From: Polaromonas sp. YR568
GTDB lineage: Bacteria > Pseudomonadota > Gammaproteobacteria > Burkholderiales > Burkholderiaceae_C
Direction of reading: 5' to 3'
NCBI RefSeq assembly: GCF_900116715.1
Contig: NZ_FPBM01000010.1
Location: 124,001 to 188,000, forward strand
DNA length: 64,000 nucleotides
Under the pieces are notes generated by a model, which was not told where the DNA came from, ran no database searches, and saw nothing but the letters and a program-made list of their open reading frames with translations. Within the stretch, counting starts at the first letter, position 1; each line of letters starts with the position of its first letter. The translations under genes were made by a program, and so were the position numbers. Shown piece after piece: positions 8,423 through 17,419 of the stretch.

Positions 8423-8980
8423 CTACTTGAGCTTGGCCCAAAGCGCCAGCTCTTCAGGTTTGACCTGGCCGATCTTGCGGTGAAGCAGCTCGCCGGTGGC
8501 GCTGAACACCGCTGTAAAAGGCAGGCTGCCGGCCAGGTTGCCCAGCGACTTGCTGAGCTCCGTGCCGCCCAGGCCGGCCATGCCGACCGGGAAATGCAGC
8601 GGCTTGGTCTGCAGCCACTCACGCACTTTGCTGGGCTGATCGACCGCCAAGCCCACAACCTGGATGTTTTTGTCGCGGTTTTCCTGGAAGAAGTAATCCA
8701 GCAAAGGCAGCTCTTCGACGCAGGGCGGGCACCAGGTCGCCCAGAAATTGACCAGCAGGAGCTTGCCGCGAAAGCTGCTCATGGACAGGTTTTTGCCGTC
8801 CGGCGTGTCGAAGTTCAGGCTCCAGAACGCGTCGGTCGCGTTGCCAGTTGCAGCGCCGGGGGCCGGCGCCACGATCTTCTCATCTACCTGATGGGGCTGG
8901 AATTTCCACCAGGCAGCGCCGGCGCCGGCCAGGCCCGCCAAAGCGGCTGCTCCGCCATAAATCATGTTTCTGCGGTTCAC
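8423..8980 (-). CDS. TlpA-like membrane-anchored thiol:disulfide oxidoreductase
   Basis: This is a 185-residue periplasmic thioredoxin-fold protein. The N-terminus NRRNMIYGGAAALAGLAGAG is a basic segment followed by a hydrophobic helix that works as an uncleaved anchor or signal. The redox site is WCPPC within LVNFWATWCPPC, the TlpA/ResA type, and the cis-Pro loop is AGSLPFTAVF. Proteins of this type reduce or oxidise cysteines in exported proteins, often for cytochrome c maturation; the partner here is unknown. It starts 6 nt after the stop of the unknown gene at 8987-9589 and is probably co-transcribed with it. Confidence 0.9.
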   Translation of the reverse strand: MNRRNMIYGGAAALAGLAGAGAAWWKFQPHQVDEKIVAPAPGAATGNATDAFWSLNFDTPDGKNLSMSSFRGKLLLVNFWATWCPPCVEELPLLDYFFQENRDKNIQVVGLAVDQPSKVREWLQTKPLHFPVGMAGLGGTELSKSLGNLAGSLPFTAVFSATGELLHRKIGQVKPEELALWAKLK

Positions 8981-8986
8981 GTGTTC

Positions 8987-9589
8987 TCAAGCTCCGGGTT
9001 GGGTGGACAGCAATTTTTGCACGGCAGCCAGATCGCCTCGGGGGCTGCGCCCCTTGGCGTCGGGCTTGAGGGCGCCGCGCAGGTCGTCGTGGTCGTAAAC
9101 CATCAGGTGCACGCCAACGGTTTCGTTCAGAGGTTTGCACACACTTCGCAAACTGAGCGCTTCCACGCTGTCGCCGGTAAAACCAGTGACGGTGCGCGGC
9201 TCGTAGTCCACATTGTGTTCAATCAGCGCGATTTCGGCCGATTTGGGGTCGTCGCAAAAGAGCTGGATATAGATATCGGACAGCCGGGTGGCCGTGCCGT
9301 GCCAGACCGCCCCGCCCAGATAGGGCCGAAACTGCGCCAGCCGCTCCATCCAGACCAGCGCCAGCTCGCGCAGGGCGGCCAGCTCGGCCGGCTGGGTGTC
9401 GGCGCAAAACAGCGCGATGTATTCACGCACGGCGTCTTCCAACTCGTCATTGCCGGGCAGCTCGGTACGCGCGGGCAGCGCCATCTGCTTGACGGCGCGG
9501 CGCTTGGCCGGGCCGTATTCCAGCCCTTCTTCCACGACCATTGCGGCGGCCGTGGCGGCGATTTCGGATTTGAGTGTGTGAGGGGTCAA
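8987..9589 (-). CDS. Conserved hypothetical protein
   Basis: I do not recognise this 200-residue protein. It is soluble, without a signal peptide, membrane helix or cysteine cluster, and reads as mostly helical (for example EEGLEYGPAKRRAVKQMALPA). The second half includes SDIYIQLFCDDPKSAEIALI and VGVHLMVYDHDDLRGALKP. The start is a TTG at 9589; the next Met is 16 residues in, so the N-terminus is uncertain. It is followed after 6 nt by the TlpA-like gene and lies divergent from mpl. It probably belongs to a Burkholderiales-conserved family, because Comamonadaceae often carry an equivalent ORF in this place. That last point is from memory. Confidence 0.65.
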   Translation of the reverse strand: MTPHTLKSEIAATAAAMVVEEGLEYGPAKRRAVKQMALPARTELPGNDELEDAVREYIALFCADTQPAELAALRELALVWMERLAQFRPYLGGAVWHGTATRLSDIYIQLFCDDPKSAEIALIEHNVDYEPRTVTGFTGDSVEALSLRSVCKPLNETVGVHLMVYDHDDLRGALKPDAKGRSPRGDLAAVQKLLSTQPGA

Positions 9590-9744
9590 GGTCGGCAGGC
9601 CCCGGGGGCCAGAAGATATACGGGGGAGGCGAAGCGATTGTGCCCCGGTTAGGGTCGCGCAGGCCCTGAAAGTTCACCGACGGCCCGCACCGGCCATCCC
9701 GGTGGCGGCTGGCCGCCAAAAAGCCCTGCCTAGAATACAGGCCC

Positions 9745-11172
9745 ATGCACATACATATTCTGGGAATCTGCGGCACTTTCATGGGTGGCCTGGCCGCCCT
9801 GGCGCGGGAGGCGGGACACAAAGTCACGGGTTGCGACACCGGCGTCTACCCGCCCATGAGCGACCAGCTCCGCGGCCTGGGAATTGAGCTGATAGAGGGT
9901 TACGGCGCCGACCAGATGGCGTTTGAGCCCGATGCGTTTGTGGTCGGCAATGTGGTGTCCCGCGCCCGCCAGCCGGACGGCAGCCCAAGATACCCGCTGA
10001 TGGAAGCCATCCTCAACAGCGGCAAGCCCTACACCAGCGGCCCGCAATGGCTGTCGGGCCATGTGTTGCACCACCCGACGCACCACGCCACCGGCCCGCG
10101 CCATGTACTGGCCGTGGCTGGCACGCACGGCAAAACCACCACCACCGCCATGCTGACCTGGATCCTGGAGCATGCGGGGCTCAAGCCGGGTTTTCTGGTC
10201 GGCGGTGTGCCGCTGAACTTCGGCGTGTCGGCCCGGCTGGGCGACGGCAACACCTTTGTGATTGAGGCCGACGAGTACGACACCGCGTTTTTCGACAAGC
10301 GCAGCAAGTTTGTGCACTACCGCCCGCGCACCGCCATCCTGAACAACCTCGAATTCGACCACGCCGACATCTTTGACGACCTGGCGGCCATAGAGCGGCA
10401 GTTCCATCACCTGGTGCGCACTGTGCCCTCACACGGCCGCGTGGTCGTCAACGCGGCCGAAGCCAGCCTGCAGCGCGTGCTGGCCAAGGGCTGCTGGAGT
10501 GAGCAGATGCTTTTTGGCGGCGGCCTGCTGAATAAAGACGGCTTTACCGCCCAGGGCGAGCCACACGACTTCCAGGTGCTCAAGGCCGGGCAGGCCGTGG
10601 CCCATGTGCAGTGGGGTATCAGCGGCGTGCACAACCAGCTCAATGCGCTGGCCGCCATTGCCGCGGCCGAACATGTGGGCGTCGCGCCCGAAGCCGCCGC
10701 CCAGGCGCTGGCCTCGTTCCAGAACGTCAAGCGCCGCATGGAAGTGCGCGGCGTGGTGGCGCGCGCCAGCGGCAACATCACGGTGTATGACGATTTCGCC
10801 CATCACCCGACGGCCATCCACACCACGGTGGACGGCCTGCGCCGGCAGCTCACCGCCGCCGGCAAGGGTAGCGAACGCATCCTGGCGATCTTCGAGCCGC
10901 GCAGCAACACCATGAAACTGGGCGCCATGACGGCCCAGTTGCCCTGGAGCCTGGAGCAGGCCGACCTGGCCTTTTGCCACGCCGGCGGGCTGGACTGGGA
11001 TGCGCGCGCCGCGCTGGCGCCCATGGGTGACCGGGCGCAGGTGGCCGGCACCATCGAGCAGCTGATTGAGCAGGTGCTGGCCGCGGCGCGGCCGGGCGAT
11101 CATTTGCTGTGCATGAGCAATGGCGGCTTTGGCGGAATTCACGCGAAGTTGCTTGCGGCGCTGAAGTCCTGA
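9745..11172 (+). CDS. mpl: UDP-MurNAc:L-Ala-gamma-D-Glu-meso-DAP ligase (murein recycling)
   Basis: This 475-residue Mur ligase attaches the recycled tripeptide L-Ala-gamma-D-Glu-meso-DAP to UDP-MurNAc, by-passing MurC, MurD and MurE. The Mpl-type N-terminus MHIHILGICGTFMGGLAALA is distinct from MurC. The ATP loop is [14 protein letters not shown], and VIEADEYDTAFFDKRSKF is the Mpl signature around the catalytic acidic residues. YDDFAHHPTAI begins the C-terminal domain. It is a single gene divergent from the unknown/TlpA pair. Its presence indicates DAP-type peptidoglycan recycling. Confidence 0.96.
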   Translation: MHIHILGICGTFMGGLAALAREAGHKVTGCDTGVYPPMSDQLRGLGIELIEGYGADQMAFEPDAFVVGNVVSRARQPDGSPRYPLMEAILNSGKPYTSGPQWLSGHVLHHPTHHATGPRHVLAVAGTHGKTTTTAMLTWILEHAGLKPGFLVGGVPLNFGVSARLGDGNTFVIEADEYDTAFFDKRSKFVHYRPRTAILNNLEFDHADIFDDLAAIERQFHHLVRTVPSHGRVVVNAAEASLQRVLAKGCWSEQMLFGGGLLNKDGFTAQGEPHDFQVLKAGQAVAHVQWGISGVHNQLNALAAIAAAEHVGVAPEAAAQALASFQNVKRRMEVRGVVARASGNITVYDDFAHHPTAIHTTVDGLRRQLTAAGKGSERILAIFEPRSNTMKLGAMTAQLPWSLEQADLAFCHAGGLDWDARAALAPMGDRAQVAGTIEQLIEQVLAAARPGDHLLCMSNGGFGGIHAKLLAALKS

Positions 11173-11203
11173 GGGGAAGCCCCGGCTGGTCGGTAATTGG
11201 CCC

Positions 11204-11260
11204 GCTATTAATTCAGGAGCTGCTTACGCTCTACCCACGCGGCTTGCAGGCCTTAATGGC
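11204..11260 (+). repeat. Dispersed ~57-bp repeat, copy A (intergenic)
   Basis: This copy begins gctattaattcaggagctgc, with a second conserved block ggcttgcaggcc 39 bp in. The same pattern, with GAGCTGC-like at positions 14-20 and CAG at 44-46 and no insertions or deletions, recurs at 20890, at 32766 (reverse) and at 56754. This is the only full copy outside a gene. It lies between mpl and the small unknown gene. Confidence 0.65.
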
Positions 11261-11276
11261 TTGCAAAAACTGCGAT

Positions 11277-11588
11277 TCAGAAACTGATGCTGAGCGTTGT
11301 GACATCCACATGCACCACAGGCTTACCCAGCGCAGCGCTGGACGCCCGGGCAAACTCCTGAGCCCATTTGGCCTCGGCAAACTTCGCCGGGCCGGCTGCC
11401 TGGGCCACCACGACCACCTTGTCGGCAGTCAGCAACTTGCCAGTGGGCCGCAGCGGCTCGCAACCCATTTGGGTGAACTGGTCGTCCAGCCACCAGCGTG
11501 CCACATCGTGCGGCATGGGTTGCACTTCGTTGAGGTCCAGGCGGATGGGCGCGATGCCCTTGAAGGTCACACTGACTTCGCTGCGCAT
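11277..11588 (-). CDS. Small conserved hypothetical protein
   Basis: This is a 103-residue protein of unknown function. The start at 11588 is chosen because AGGAG lies about 6 nt upstream; an in-frame start 60 bp earlier has no such site. It opens MRSEVSVTFKGIAPIRLDLNE and has one compact hydrophilic alpha/beta-looking domain without a signal peptide, membrane helix or metal motif. It lies between mpl (convergent) and aroG (same strand, 96 bp upstream). I cannot assign a role. Confidence 0.6.
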   Translation of the reverse strand: MRSEVSVTFKGIAPIRLDLNEVQPMPHDVARWWLDDQFTQMGCEPLRPTGKLLTADKVVVVAQAAGPAKFAEAKWAQEFARASSAALGKPVVHVDVTTLSISF

Positions 11589-11684
11589 GATGGGCTCCTG
11601 GTCAAGAGCCCATGGTCGGCGACTTGCGGGTCTGGCGGCTATTCGCACAAACCCGCAAGCGGCTGACGGTTCTTTTCTTTTTTC

Positions 11685-12809
11685 TTATTTGGCGGCGCGG
11701 CGCTTGAGCACGGCAGCCGACAGAATTTCCAGCACATCCAGCGAGTCGTTCCAGCCCAGGCAGGCGTCGGTGATGCTTTTGCCGTATTCCAGCGCTTTCG
11801 AGTCGTCCTTGCCGGGGGTGAATTTCTGCGCGCCGGGGTTGAGGTGGCTTTCCACCATCAGGCCGAATACATGGCGCGAGCCGCCCGCCACCTGACCGGC
11901 GATATCGCGGGCCACTTCAACCTGCTTTTCATGCTGCTTGGAGCTGTTGGCGTGGCTGCAGTCCACCATCAGCGTGGCCGGCAGCTTGGAGGCCTCGAGC
12001 TCCTTGCAGGCCGCCGCGACGCTGGCCGCGTCGTAGTTGGGCGCCTTGCCGCCGCGCAGAATGACGTGGCAGTCCTTGTTGCCGTTGGTCTGCACGATGG
12101 CGACCTGGCCGTTTTTGTGCACCGACAAAAAATGGTGGCCGCGCGCCGCCGCCTGGATGGCGTCAGTCGCGATGCGGATGTTGCCGTCGGTGCCGTTCTT
12201 GAAGCCGATGGGCGCCGACAGGCCCGAAGCCAACTCGCGGTGCACCTGGCTTTCGGTCGTGCGCGCGCCGATGGCGCCCCAGGAAATCAGGTCGCCGATG
12301 TACTGCGGCGAAATCACGTCAAGGAACTCGCTGCCGGCGGGCAGGCCCAGGCGGTTGATGTCGATCAGCAGCTGGCGCGCAATGCGCAGGCCTTCGTCGA
12401 TGCGGAAGGTTTCATCGAGGTAGGGGTCGTTGATCAGGCCTTTCCAGCCGACGGTGGTGCGGGGCTTTTCGAAGTAGACGCGCATCACGATTTCCAGCGT
12501 GCCTTCGTACTTCTTGCGCTGGTCGACCAGTTTGCGTGCGTATTCCAGCGCGGCCATCGGGTCATGGATGGAGCACGGGCCGATGACGACGAGCAGGCGG
12601 TCGTCTTTGCCCTGGATGATGTTGTGGATGCCCTTGCGGGTTTTGCTGATCAGCGTCTCGACGGCGGTGCCGCGGATCGGGAAAAAGCGGATGAGATGCT
12701 CGGGAGGGGGTAGCACGGTGATGTCCTTGATGCGTTCGTCGTCGGTCTGGCTGGTCTTTTCGACGGTCGCATACCAGTTGTCGCTGGCGGAGGTGGCTTT
12801 GGCATTCAT
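11685..12809 (-). CDS. aroG: 3-deoxy-7-phosphoheptulonate (DAHP) synthase
   Basis: This 374-residue class I DAHP synthase condenses phosphoenolpyruvate and erythrose-4-phosphate, the entry step to aromatic amino acids. Signatures include VIGPCSIHDP, RVYFEKPRTTVGWKGLINDP, IGFKNGTDGN and VDCSHANSSKQ, which together form the PEP and metal sites of the AroF/AroG/AroH group. Which amino acid inhibits it cannot be decided by eye, so the isozyme letter is provisional. An AAGGAA ribosome site precedes the ATG. The 245-bp upstream gap holds a strong terminator that separates it from tldD. Confidence 0.95.
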   Translation of the reverse strand: MNAKATSASDNWYATVEKTSQTDDERIKDITVLPPPEHLIRFFPIRGTAVETLISKTRKGIHNIIQGKDDRLLVVIGPCSIHDPMAALEYARKLVDQRKKYEGTLEIVMRVYFEKPRTTVGWKGLINDPYLDETFRIDEGLRIARQLLIDINRLGLPAGSEFLDVISPQYIGDLISWGAIGARTTESQVHRELASGLSAPIGFKNGTDGNIRIATDAIQAAARGHHFLSVHKNGQVAIVQTNGNKDCHVILRGGKAPNYDAASVAAACKELEASKLPATLMVDCSHANSSKQHEKQVEVARDIAGQVAGGSRHVFGLMVESHLNPGAQKFTPGKDDSKALEYGKSITDACLGWNDSLDVLEILSAAVLKRRAAK

Positions 12810-12876
12810 CGCTGGTTTCCTTTTCTAGATATCGTTCAATTCAGGATTCGTTCAAACATCAACAATCGGGACACGC

Positions 12877-12908
12877 AAAAAAAAACCGCCGGAGGGCCGG
12901 CGGTTTTT
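12877..12908 (-). terminator. Intrinsic terminator downstream of tldD
   Basis: A perfect 12-bp stem (aaaaaccgccgg / ccggcggttttt, loop of 4) is flanked on the minus strand by nine T residues. It lies between the tldD stop and the aroG start, so it ends transcription of the rodA-dehydrogenase-tldD run before aroG. Five T on the other strand could make it weakly bidirectional. Confidence 0.9.
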
Positions 12909-13054
12909 GGAGAATCGGTGCGTTTTATCGGGTCACGCCTTGATCTCTCTACCGCCGGAAGCGCTTGAGAACCAAAAGTAACCAAAATAAAACTTGGCGG
13001 AATTCATAAGCTGAAATGTAGCACAGGTCAAAAAGTAGGCAATTCAGACCCGGA

Positions 13055-14578
13055 TCAGGCCGTTCCGCCCACCGTCAGGCCGTCGATGCGCAGCGTCGGC
13101 TGGCCGACGCCCACCGGCACGCTCTGGCCTTCCTTGCCGCAGGTGCCCACGCCGCTGTCCAGCGCCATGTCATTGCCCATCATGGTGACGCGGGTCAGCG
13201 CGTCGGGGCCGTTGCCGACAATCGTCGCGCCCTTGACGGGGTACAGGATCTTGCCGTTTTCAACCCAAAAGGCCTCGCTGGCCGAGAACACGAACTTGCC
13301 GGAAGTAATGTCGACCTGGCCGCCGCCGAAGTTGGTGGCGTACAGGCCCTTTTTGATGCTGGCCACGATTTCTTCAGGCTGCTTGTCGCCGCCCAGCATA
13401 TAGGTGTTGGTCATGCGCGGCATGGGCACATGGGCGTAGCTTTCGCGGCGGCCGTTGCCGGTGGGCTTGACCTTCATCAGGCGCGCATTGAGCGAATCCT
13501 GGATATAGCCTTTCAGAATGCCGTCTTCAATCAGCACATTGCGCTGGCTGGCGTGGCCCTCGTCGTCCACATTGAGCGAGCCGCGGCGGTCGGCAATCGT
13601 GCCGTCGTCCAGCACCGTCACGCCCTTGGCTGCGACGCGCTGGCCGATCTTGCCGGAGAACGCGCTGGAGCCTTTGCGGTTGAAGTCGCCTTCCAGGCCG
13701 TGGCCGATGGCTTCGTGCAGCAAGATGCCGGGCCAGCCCGAACCCAGCACCACCGTCATTTCGCCGGCCGGTGCGGGGCGCGCGTCCAGGTTGGTCAGCG
13801 CGGCTTTCACCGCGTCGTTCACATATTCGGCGATCTGCGCGTCGTCAAAGTAGGCCAGGCCAAAACGTCCGCCGCCGCCGCCCGAGCCGACTTCACGGCG
13901 GCCCTTTTGCTCGGCAATCACCGTCACGCTCAGGCGCACCAGCGGGCGCACATCGGCGGCCAGCGTGCCGTCGGCGCGCACCACCATCACCACGTCGTAC
14001 TCACTGGCCAGCCCGGCCATCACTTGCACGATGCGCGGGTCTTTGGCCTTGGCGAGTTTTTCAACTTTTTCGAGCAGCTTGACTTTGGCGGTGCTGTCCA
14101 GCGTGGCGATCGGGTCCAGCCCCTCGTAGAGCGAACGGCTGCCGGCAATCTTGCGGGCCGGCGTCTTCACGCGGGCCGACTTGCCGCCGGCAGCAATGCT
14201 GCGCACAGTGCGCGCCGCGTCGAGCAGCGAGGCTTCGGAAATGTCGTCGGAATAGGCAAAGGCGGTTTTTTCGCCGCTCACGGCGCGCACACCCACACCC
14301 TGGTCGATGCTGAAGGAGCCGGTTTTCACGATGCCCTCTTCCAGGCTCCAGCCTTCGCTGCGGGTGTACTGGAAGTAAAGGTCGGCGTCATCGGCGCCGT
14401 GCGAGGTGATTTCGCCCAATGCACGGCCCAAATGCGCCTGCGTGAGGCCAAACGGCGCCAGCAGCAGCTTTTCAGCGATCTCCAGCCGCCCGGATGTGGA
14501 CGCCGCCGTCGGCTTGGCCGTCGATGAGGCCGTGGACTTGTTGGAGGCGGAGGCGGGGGTGGAGCGAAGTGAGGTCAT
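13055..14578 (-). CDS. tldD: TldD family metalloprotease subunit
   Basis: This 507-residue protein is the TldD half of the TldD/TldE (PmbA) metalloprotease, which in other bacteria processes small peptides such as microcin B17 and acts on CcdA. The metal-binding helix LLHEAIGHGLEGDFNRKG carries the HExxxH motif, which TldE lacks. The first 30 or so residues are a Ser/Ala/Thr-rich extension absent from shorter family members, so the true start may lie further in. No pmbA lies beside it. It is 59 nt downstream of the dehydrogenase gene and is followed by a strong terminator. Confidence 0.94.
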   Translation of the reverse strand: MTSLRSTPASASNKSTASSTAKPTAASTSGRLEIAEKLLLAPFGLTQAHLGRALGEITSHGADDADLYFQYTRSEGWSLEEGIVKTGSFSIDQGVGVRAVSGEKTAFAYSDDISEASLLDAARTVRSIAAGGKSARVKTPARKIAGSRSLYEGLDPIATLDSTAKVKLLEKVEKLAKAKDPRIVQVMAGLASEYDVVMVVRADGTLAADVRPLVRLSVTVIAEQKGRREVGSGGGGGRFGLAYFDDAQIAEYVNDAVKAALTNLDARPAPAGEMTVVLGSGWPGILLHEAIGHGLEGDFNRKGSSAFSGKIGQRVAAKGVTVLDDGTIADRRGSLNVDDEGHASQRNVLIEDGILKGYIQDSLNARLMKVKPTGNGRRESYAHVPMPRMTNTYMLGGDKQPEEIVASIKKGLYATNFGGGQVDITSGKFVFSASEAFWVENGKILYPVKGATIVGNGPDALTRVTMMGNDMALDSGVGTCGKEGQSVPVGVGQPTLRIDGLTVGGTA

Positions 14579-14637
14579 TGGGCCATTGTAGGCAGTCTGC
14601 GCCGCCTGACATGCCCCATGGGCATTGCCGGCCAGGC

Positions 14638-15525
14638 TCAGGATTTACCGGCCAGGTGCTTGAGATGCTTAAAGAGGGCCGCGTCATCCTCACCGGCCAG
14701 CCCGGCCTGGTGCGCGTCGGCAAACACCTGGCTGGCGCGCAGGCCCAGCGGGCCGTCAAACCCCGCTGCGCGGGCCGCCTCCATGGCCAGCCGGGTGTCT
14801 TTTTCGAGCAGGGTCACATGCGCGCGCGGGGCGTAGTCGCCGGCAATTGCGCGGCGCAGGCGGTCCGAGCCTATCCAGCTTTGCCCGCTGGACTGCTCGA
14901 TCACGTCCAGCGTGGTGCTGAGGTCCAGCCCCAGCCGCCCGGCCAGCGCCAGTGCCTCGGCGGCGCCCACCAGGTTGATGCCGGCCAGCAGGTTGTTGAC
15001 CAGCTTGGTGCGGGCGCCGTCCCCGGGCTTCTGGCTGATGCGGAAGACCTTGACTGACAGGGCCTGCAGCAGTGCTGCCTGCTGCGCATACACCTCGTCC
15101 GCGCAAGCCAGCATCAGGCTCATGGAGCCGTCGCGGGCCCGCGCAGGCCCGCCCGACATAGGCGCGTCCAGCGTGTGCACACCGCGCGCAGCCAGGCGGC
15201 TGGCGAAAGATTCGACGTCTTGCGGGGAAATCGTGGGGCACAGCATCACGGCATGGCCGGGTTGCAGCATGCGGGTCAGGCCCTGGCCGTCAAACAGCAC
15301 ATCTTCGGTTTGCACGGCGTCCACCACGCAGATGATGAAAGCCAGCGAATCGGCGGCAGCTTCGGCCGGGGAGTCGATGGCCGTAGCGCCCAGCGCCACC
15401 ATGTCGGCGACCTTGTCCGCATCGATATCGCAGACCTGTACCGCCCAGCCCTGGCTCAACAAGTTGGCGGCCATGCCGCCGCCCATATTGCCCGCCCCAA
15501 TGACTGTCACGAGCTGGGGGTTCAC
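14638..15525 (-). CDS. NAD(P)-dependent beta-hydroxyacid dehydrogenase (3-hydroxyisobutyrate dehydrogenase family)
   Basis: This 295-residue protein has the two-domain fold of 3-hydroxyisobutyrate, tartronate semialdehyde and 6-phosphogluconate dehydrogenases. The Rossmann motif VIGAGNMGGGMAANL lies at the N-terminus. LDAPMSGGPARARDG is the substrate-binding signature and TKLVNNLLAGINLV carries the catalytic Lys. NADH or NADPH preference and the substrate cannot be told from sequence alone. It lies 13 nt downstream of rodA on the same strand. This is not a functional partnership I recognise. Confidence 0.9.
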   Translation of the reverse strand: MNPQLVTVIGAGNMGGGMAANLLSQGWAVQVCDIDADKVADMVALGATAIDSPAEAAADSLAFIICVVDAVQTEDVLFDGQGLTRMLQPGHAVMLCPTISPQDVESFASRLAARGVHTLDAPMSGGPARARDGSMSLMLACADEVYAQQAALLQALSVKVFRISQKPGDGARTKLVNNLLAGINLVGAAEALALAGRLGLDLSTTLDVIEQSSGQSWIGSDRLRRAIAGDYAPRAHVTLLEKDTRLAMEAARAAGFDGPLGLRASQVFADAHQAGLAGEDDAALFKHLKHLAGKS

Positions 15526-15538
15526 GCCAAGGTTCCGT

Positions 15539-16693
15539 TCAGGACTGCACCAGCCGCTTGGCCTTGGCGATCGACATCAGCATGCCTATGGCCAGCCCCA
15601 GTGTGACCATGGCGGTGCCGCCGTAGCTGATGAAAGGCAGGGGCACGCCCACCACCGGCAGGATGCCGCTGACCATGCCCATATTGACAAAGGCGTAGGT
15701 GAAAAAAATCATGGTCAGCGCGCCGGCCAGCAGGCGCGCAAACAGCGTCGAAGCCTCCAGCGCAATCGCCAGCCCGCGCAGGATGAGGAAGATGAAACCG
15801 GCGATCAGCAGCAGATTGCCCAAGAGGCCGAACTCTTCGGAATAGGCCGCGAAGATGAAGTCGGTGGTGCGCTCGGGGATGAACTCCAGGTGCGTCTGGG
15901 TGCCGGCCATAAAGCCCTTGCCGGTAATACCGCCCGAGCCGATGGCGATCATGCCCTGGATGATGTGAAAACCCTTGCCCAGCGGGTCGCGCGACGGGTC
16001 GAGCAGCGTGCAGATGCGCTGCTGCTGGTAGTCGTGCAAGACTGGCCAGCGCATACCGTCGGCGCACAGCAGCGGCTCATACCAGACGATCAGGAACACA
16101 CCGATCAGCCCCAGCAAGGCGGGCGGCAGGATCAGCTTCCAGCTCAGGCCGGCAAAAAAGATCACCGCCAGGCCCGCGGCCAGCACCAGCAAGGAGGTGC
16201 CGAGATCAGGCTGCTTCATGATCAACCCGACCGGGATGATGAGCAGCAAGCCGGCAGCCAGAAAGTCCAGCGGGCGCAGCTGGCCTTCGCGTTTCTGGAA
16301 CCACCAGGCCAGCATCAGCGGCATGGCGATCTTGAGGATTTCGCTGGGCTGGATGACCACGCCCACATTCAGCCAGCGCTTTGCGCCCTTTTTGGTGATG
16401 CCGAAAACCGCCACCGCGACCAGCAAGGTGACGCCGGCGATATACAGCGGCACGGCAAAGGCCATCAGGCGCTGCGGCGGGACCTGCGCCACCACAAACA
16501 TGATGGCCCCGGCGATCAGCATGTTGCGGCCGTGGTCGACAAAACGGGTGCCGTGGTCATAGCCGGACGAATACATGATCAGGAGGCCCGCGCAAGCCAG
16601 CAGGAAGACGGCAAACGCCAGCAGCCCGTCAAAACCCTGCAGCATGGGCAGCGTGCGCTGGTAGAGGGAAGGTTTGTCGAAAACGGCGGACAT
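15539..16693 (-). CDS. rodA: Rod-shape peptidoglycan polymerase (SEDS family)
   Basis: This 384-residue polytopic membrane protein is a SEDS glycosyltransferase that polymerises peptidoglycan with PBP2 during elongation. About ten hydrophobic helices are visible. SEDS signatures are KKGAKRWLNVGVVIQPSEILKI, quoted here only as GAKRWLNVG and QPSEILKI, then DLGTSLLVLAAG and GVPLPFISYGGTAM near the C-terminus. It is distinguished from FtsW at 33.7-35.0 kb by the RodA-type WLNVG/QPSEI region and the presence of the true FtsW in the dcw cluster. mreBCD and mrdA, the usual upstream partners, are not in this window; an esterase gene diverges upstream instead. Confidence 0.94.
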   Translation of the reverse strand: MSAVFDKPSLYQRTLPMLQGFDGLLAFAVFLLACAGLLIMYSSGYDHGTRFVDHGRNMLIAGAIMFVVAQVPPQRLMAFAVPLYIAGVTLLVAVAVFGITKKGAKRWLNVGVVIQPSEILKIAMPLMLAWWFQKREGQLRPLDFLAAGLLLIIPVGLIMKQPDLGTSLLVLAAGLAVIFFAGLSWKLILPPALLGLIGVFLIVWYEPLLCADGMRWPVLHDYQQQRICTLLDPSRDPLGKGFHIIQGMIAIGSGGITGKGFMAGTQTHLEFIPERTTDFIFAAYSEEFGLLGNLLLIAGFIFLILRGLAIALEASTLFARLLAGALTMIFFTYAFVNMGMVSGILPVVGVPLPFISYGGTAMVTLGLAIGMLMSIAKAKRLVQS

Positions 16694-16754
16694 GGCCTGA
16701 TTATCCGACAGCCCGGCTGGCAGGGGGCAGGGTCCACCCGTCTAACATGACGCC

Positions 16755-17351
16755 ATGCGCACCACCCACCTGCTTTACCTGCACGGCTTCCGGTCTTCAC
16801 CCCAATCCGTCAAGTCCCGCAAGATGGCGGCCCTGGTGCAAGAGCGCCACCCCGCCGTGCAATGGTGGTGTCCGCAACTGCCGGCATCACCCCAGGCCGC
16901 GCTGGAAATGGTCTTTGATGGGATCGCGGGCTGGCCGCAGCAGGCCGGCTACCAAAGCATGGCGGTGATCGGCTCGTCTCTGGGCGGCTTTTACGCCACC
17001 GCGGTGGCCGAGCGCACCGGTTGCAAGGCGGTGCTGCTCAACCCGGCGGTGGAACCGGCGCGCGACCTGGCGAAGTACATTGGCGAACAAACCGCCTGGC
17101 ACAACCCGAGCGAGCATTTTTTCTTTGAACCGCGCTTTGTCGACGAGCTCAGGTCACAGCACGCCGGGCCACTGAAAACACCCGGCAATTACCTGGCCGT
17201 CATCGCCAAGGGCGACGAAGTGCTGGACTGGCGGGAAATGACGGCACGTTATGCGGGCGCCCGCATCCGGCTGCTGGAAGGCGGCGACCATGCGCTGAGC
17301 GACTTTGATACCCACGTGCCTGAAATCCTGGACTTTCTCGCTTTGGCCTGA
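16755..17351 (+). CDS. YqiA-like alpha/beta-hydrolase (esterase)
   Basis: This is a 198-residue small serine hydrolase of the YqiA/YcfP family. The N-terminus TTHLLYLHGFRSSPQSVKS gives the oxyanion-hole region. VIGSSLGGFYATAVAE is the GxSxG nucleophile elbow, and the GDEVLDWREM and GGDHALSDF segments hold the likely catalytic Asp and His. E. coli YqiA is a short-chain acyl esterase; the natural substrate is unknown. It is divergent from rodA (61 bp) and 68 bp upstream of the RNB gene on the same strand. Confidence 0.88.
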   Translation: MRTTHLLYLHGFRSSPQSVKSRKMAALVQERHPAVQWWCPQLPASPQAALEMVFDGIAGWPQQAGYQSMAVIGSSLGGFYATAVAERTGCKAVLLNPAVEPARDLAKYIGEQTAWHNPSEHFFFEPRFVDELRSQHAGPLKTPGNYLAVIAKGDEVLDWREMTARYAGARIRLLEGGDHALSDFDTHVPEILDFLALA

Positions 17352-17419
17352 AGCCTCCCCCGAAACCGGGGCTGATTACACTAGTCCCAAGTCATCAAAG
17401 ACGCCAAAGGGATCCCGTT

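Noticed and set aside
8277..8483. 68-codon + strand frame between accB and the TlpA-like gene
   Set aside because: No ribosome site, composition not protein-like, and it runs into the antisense of the TlpA-like gene.
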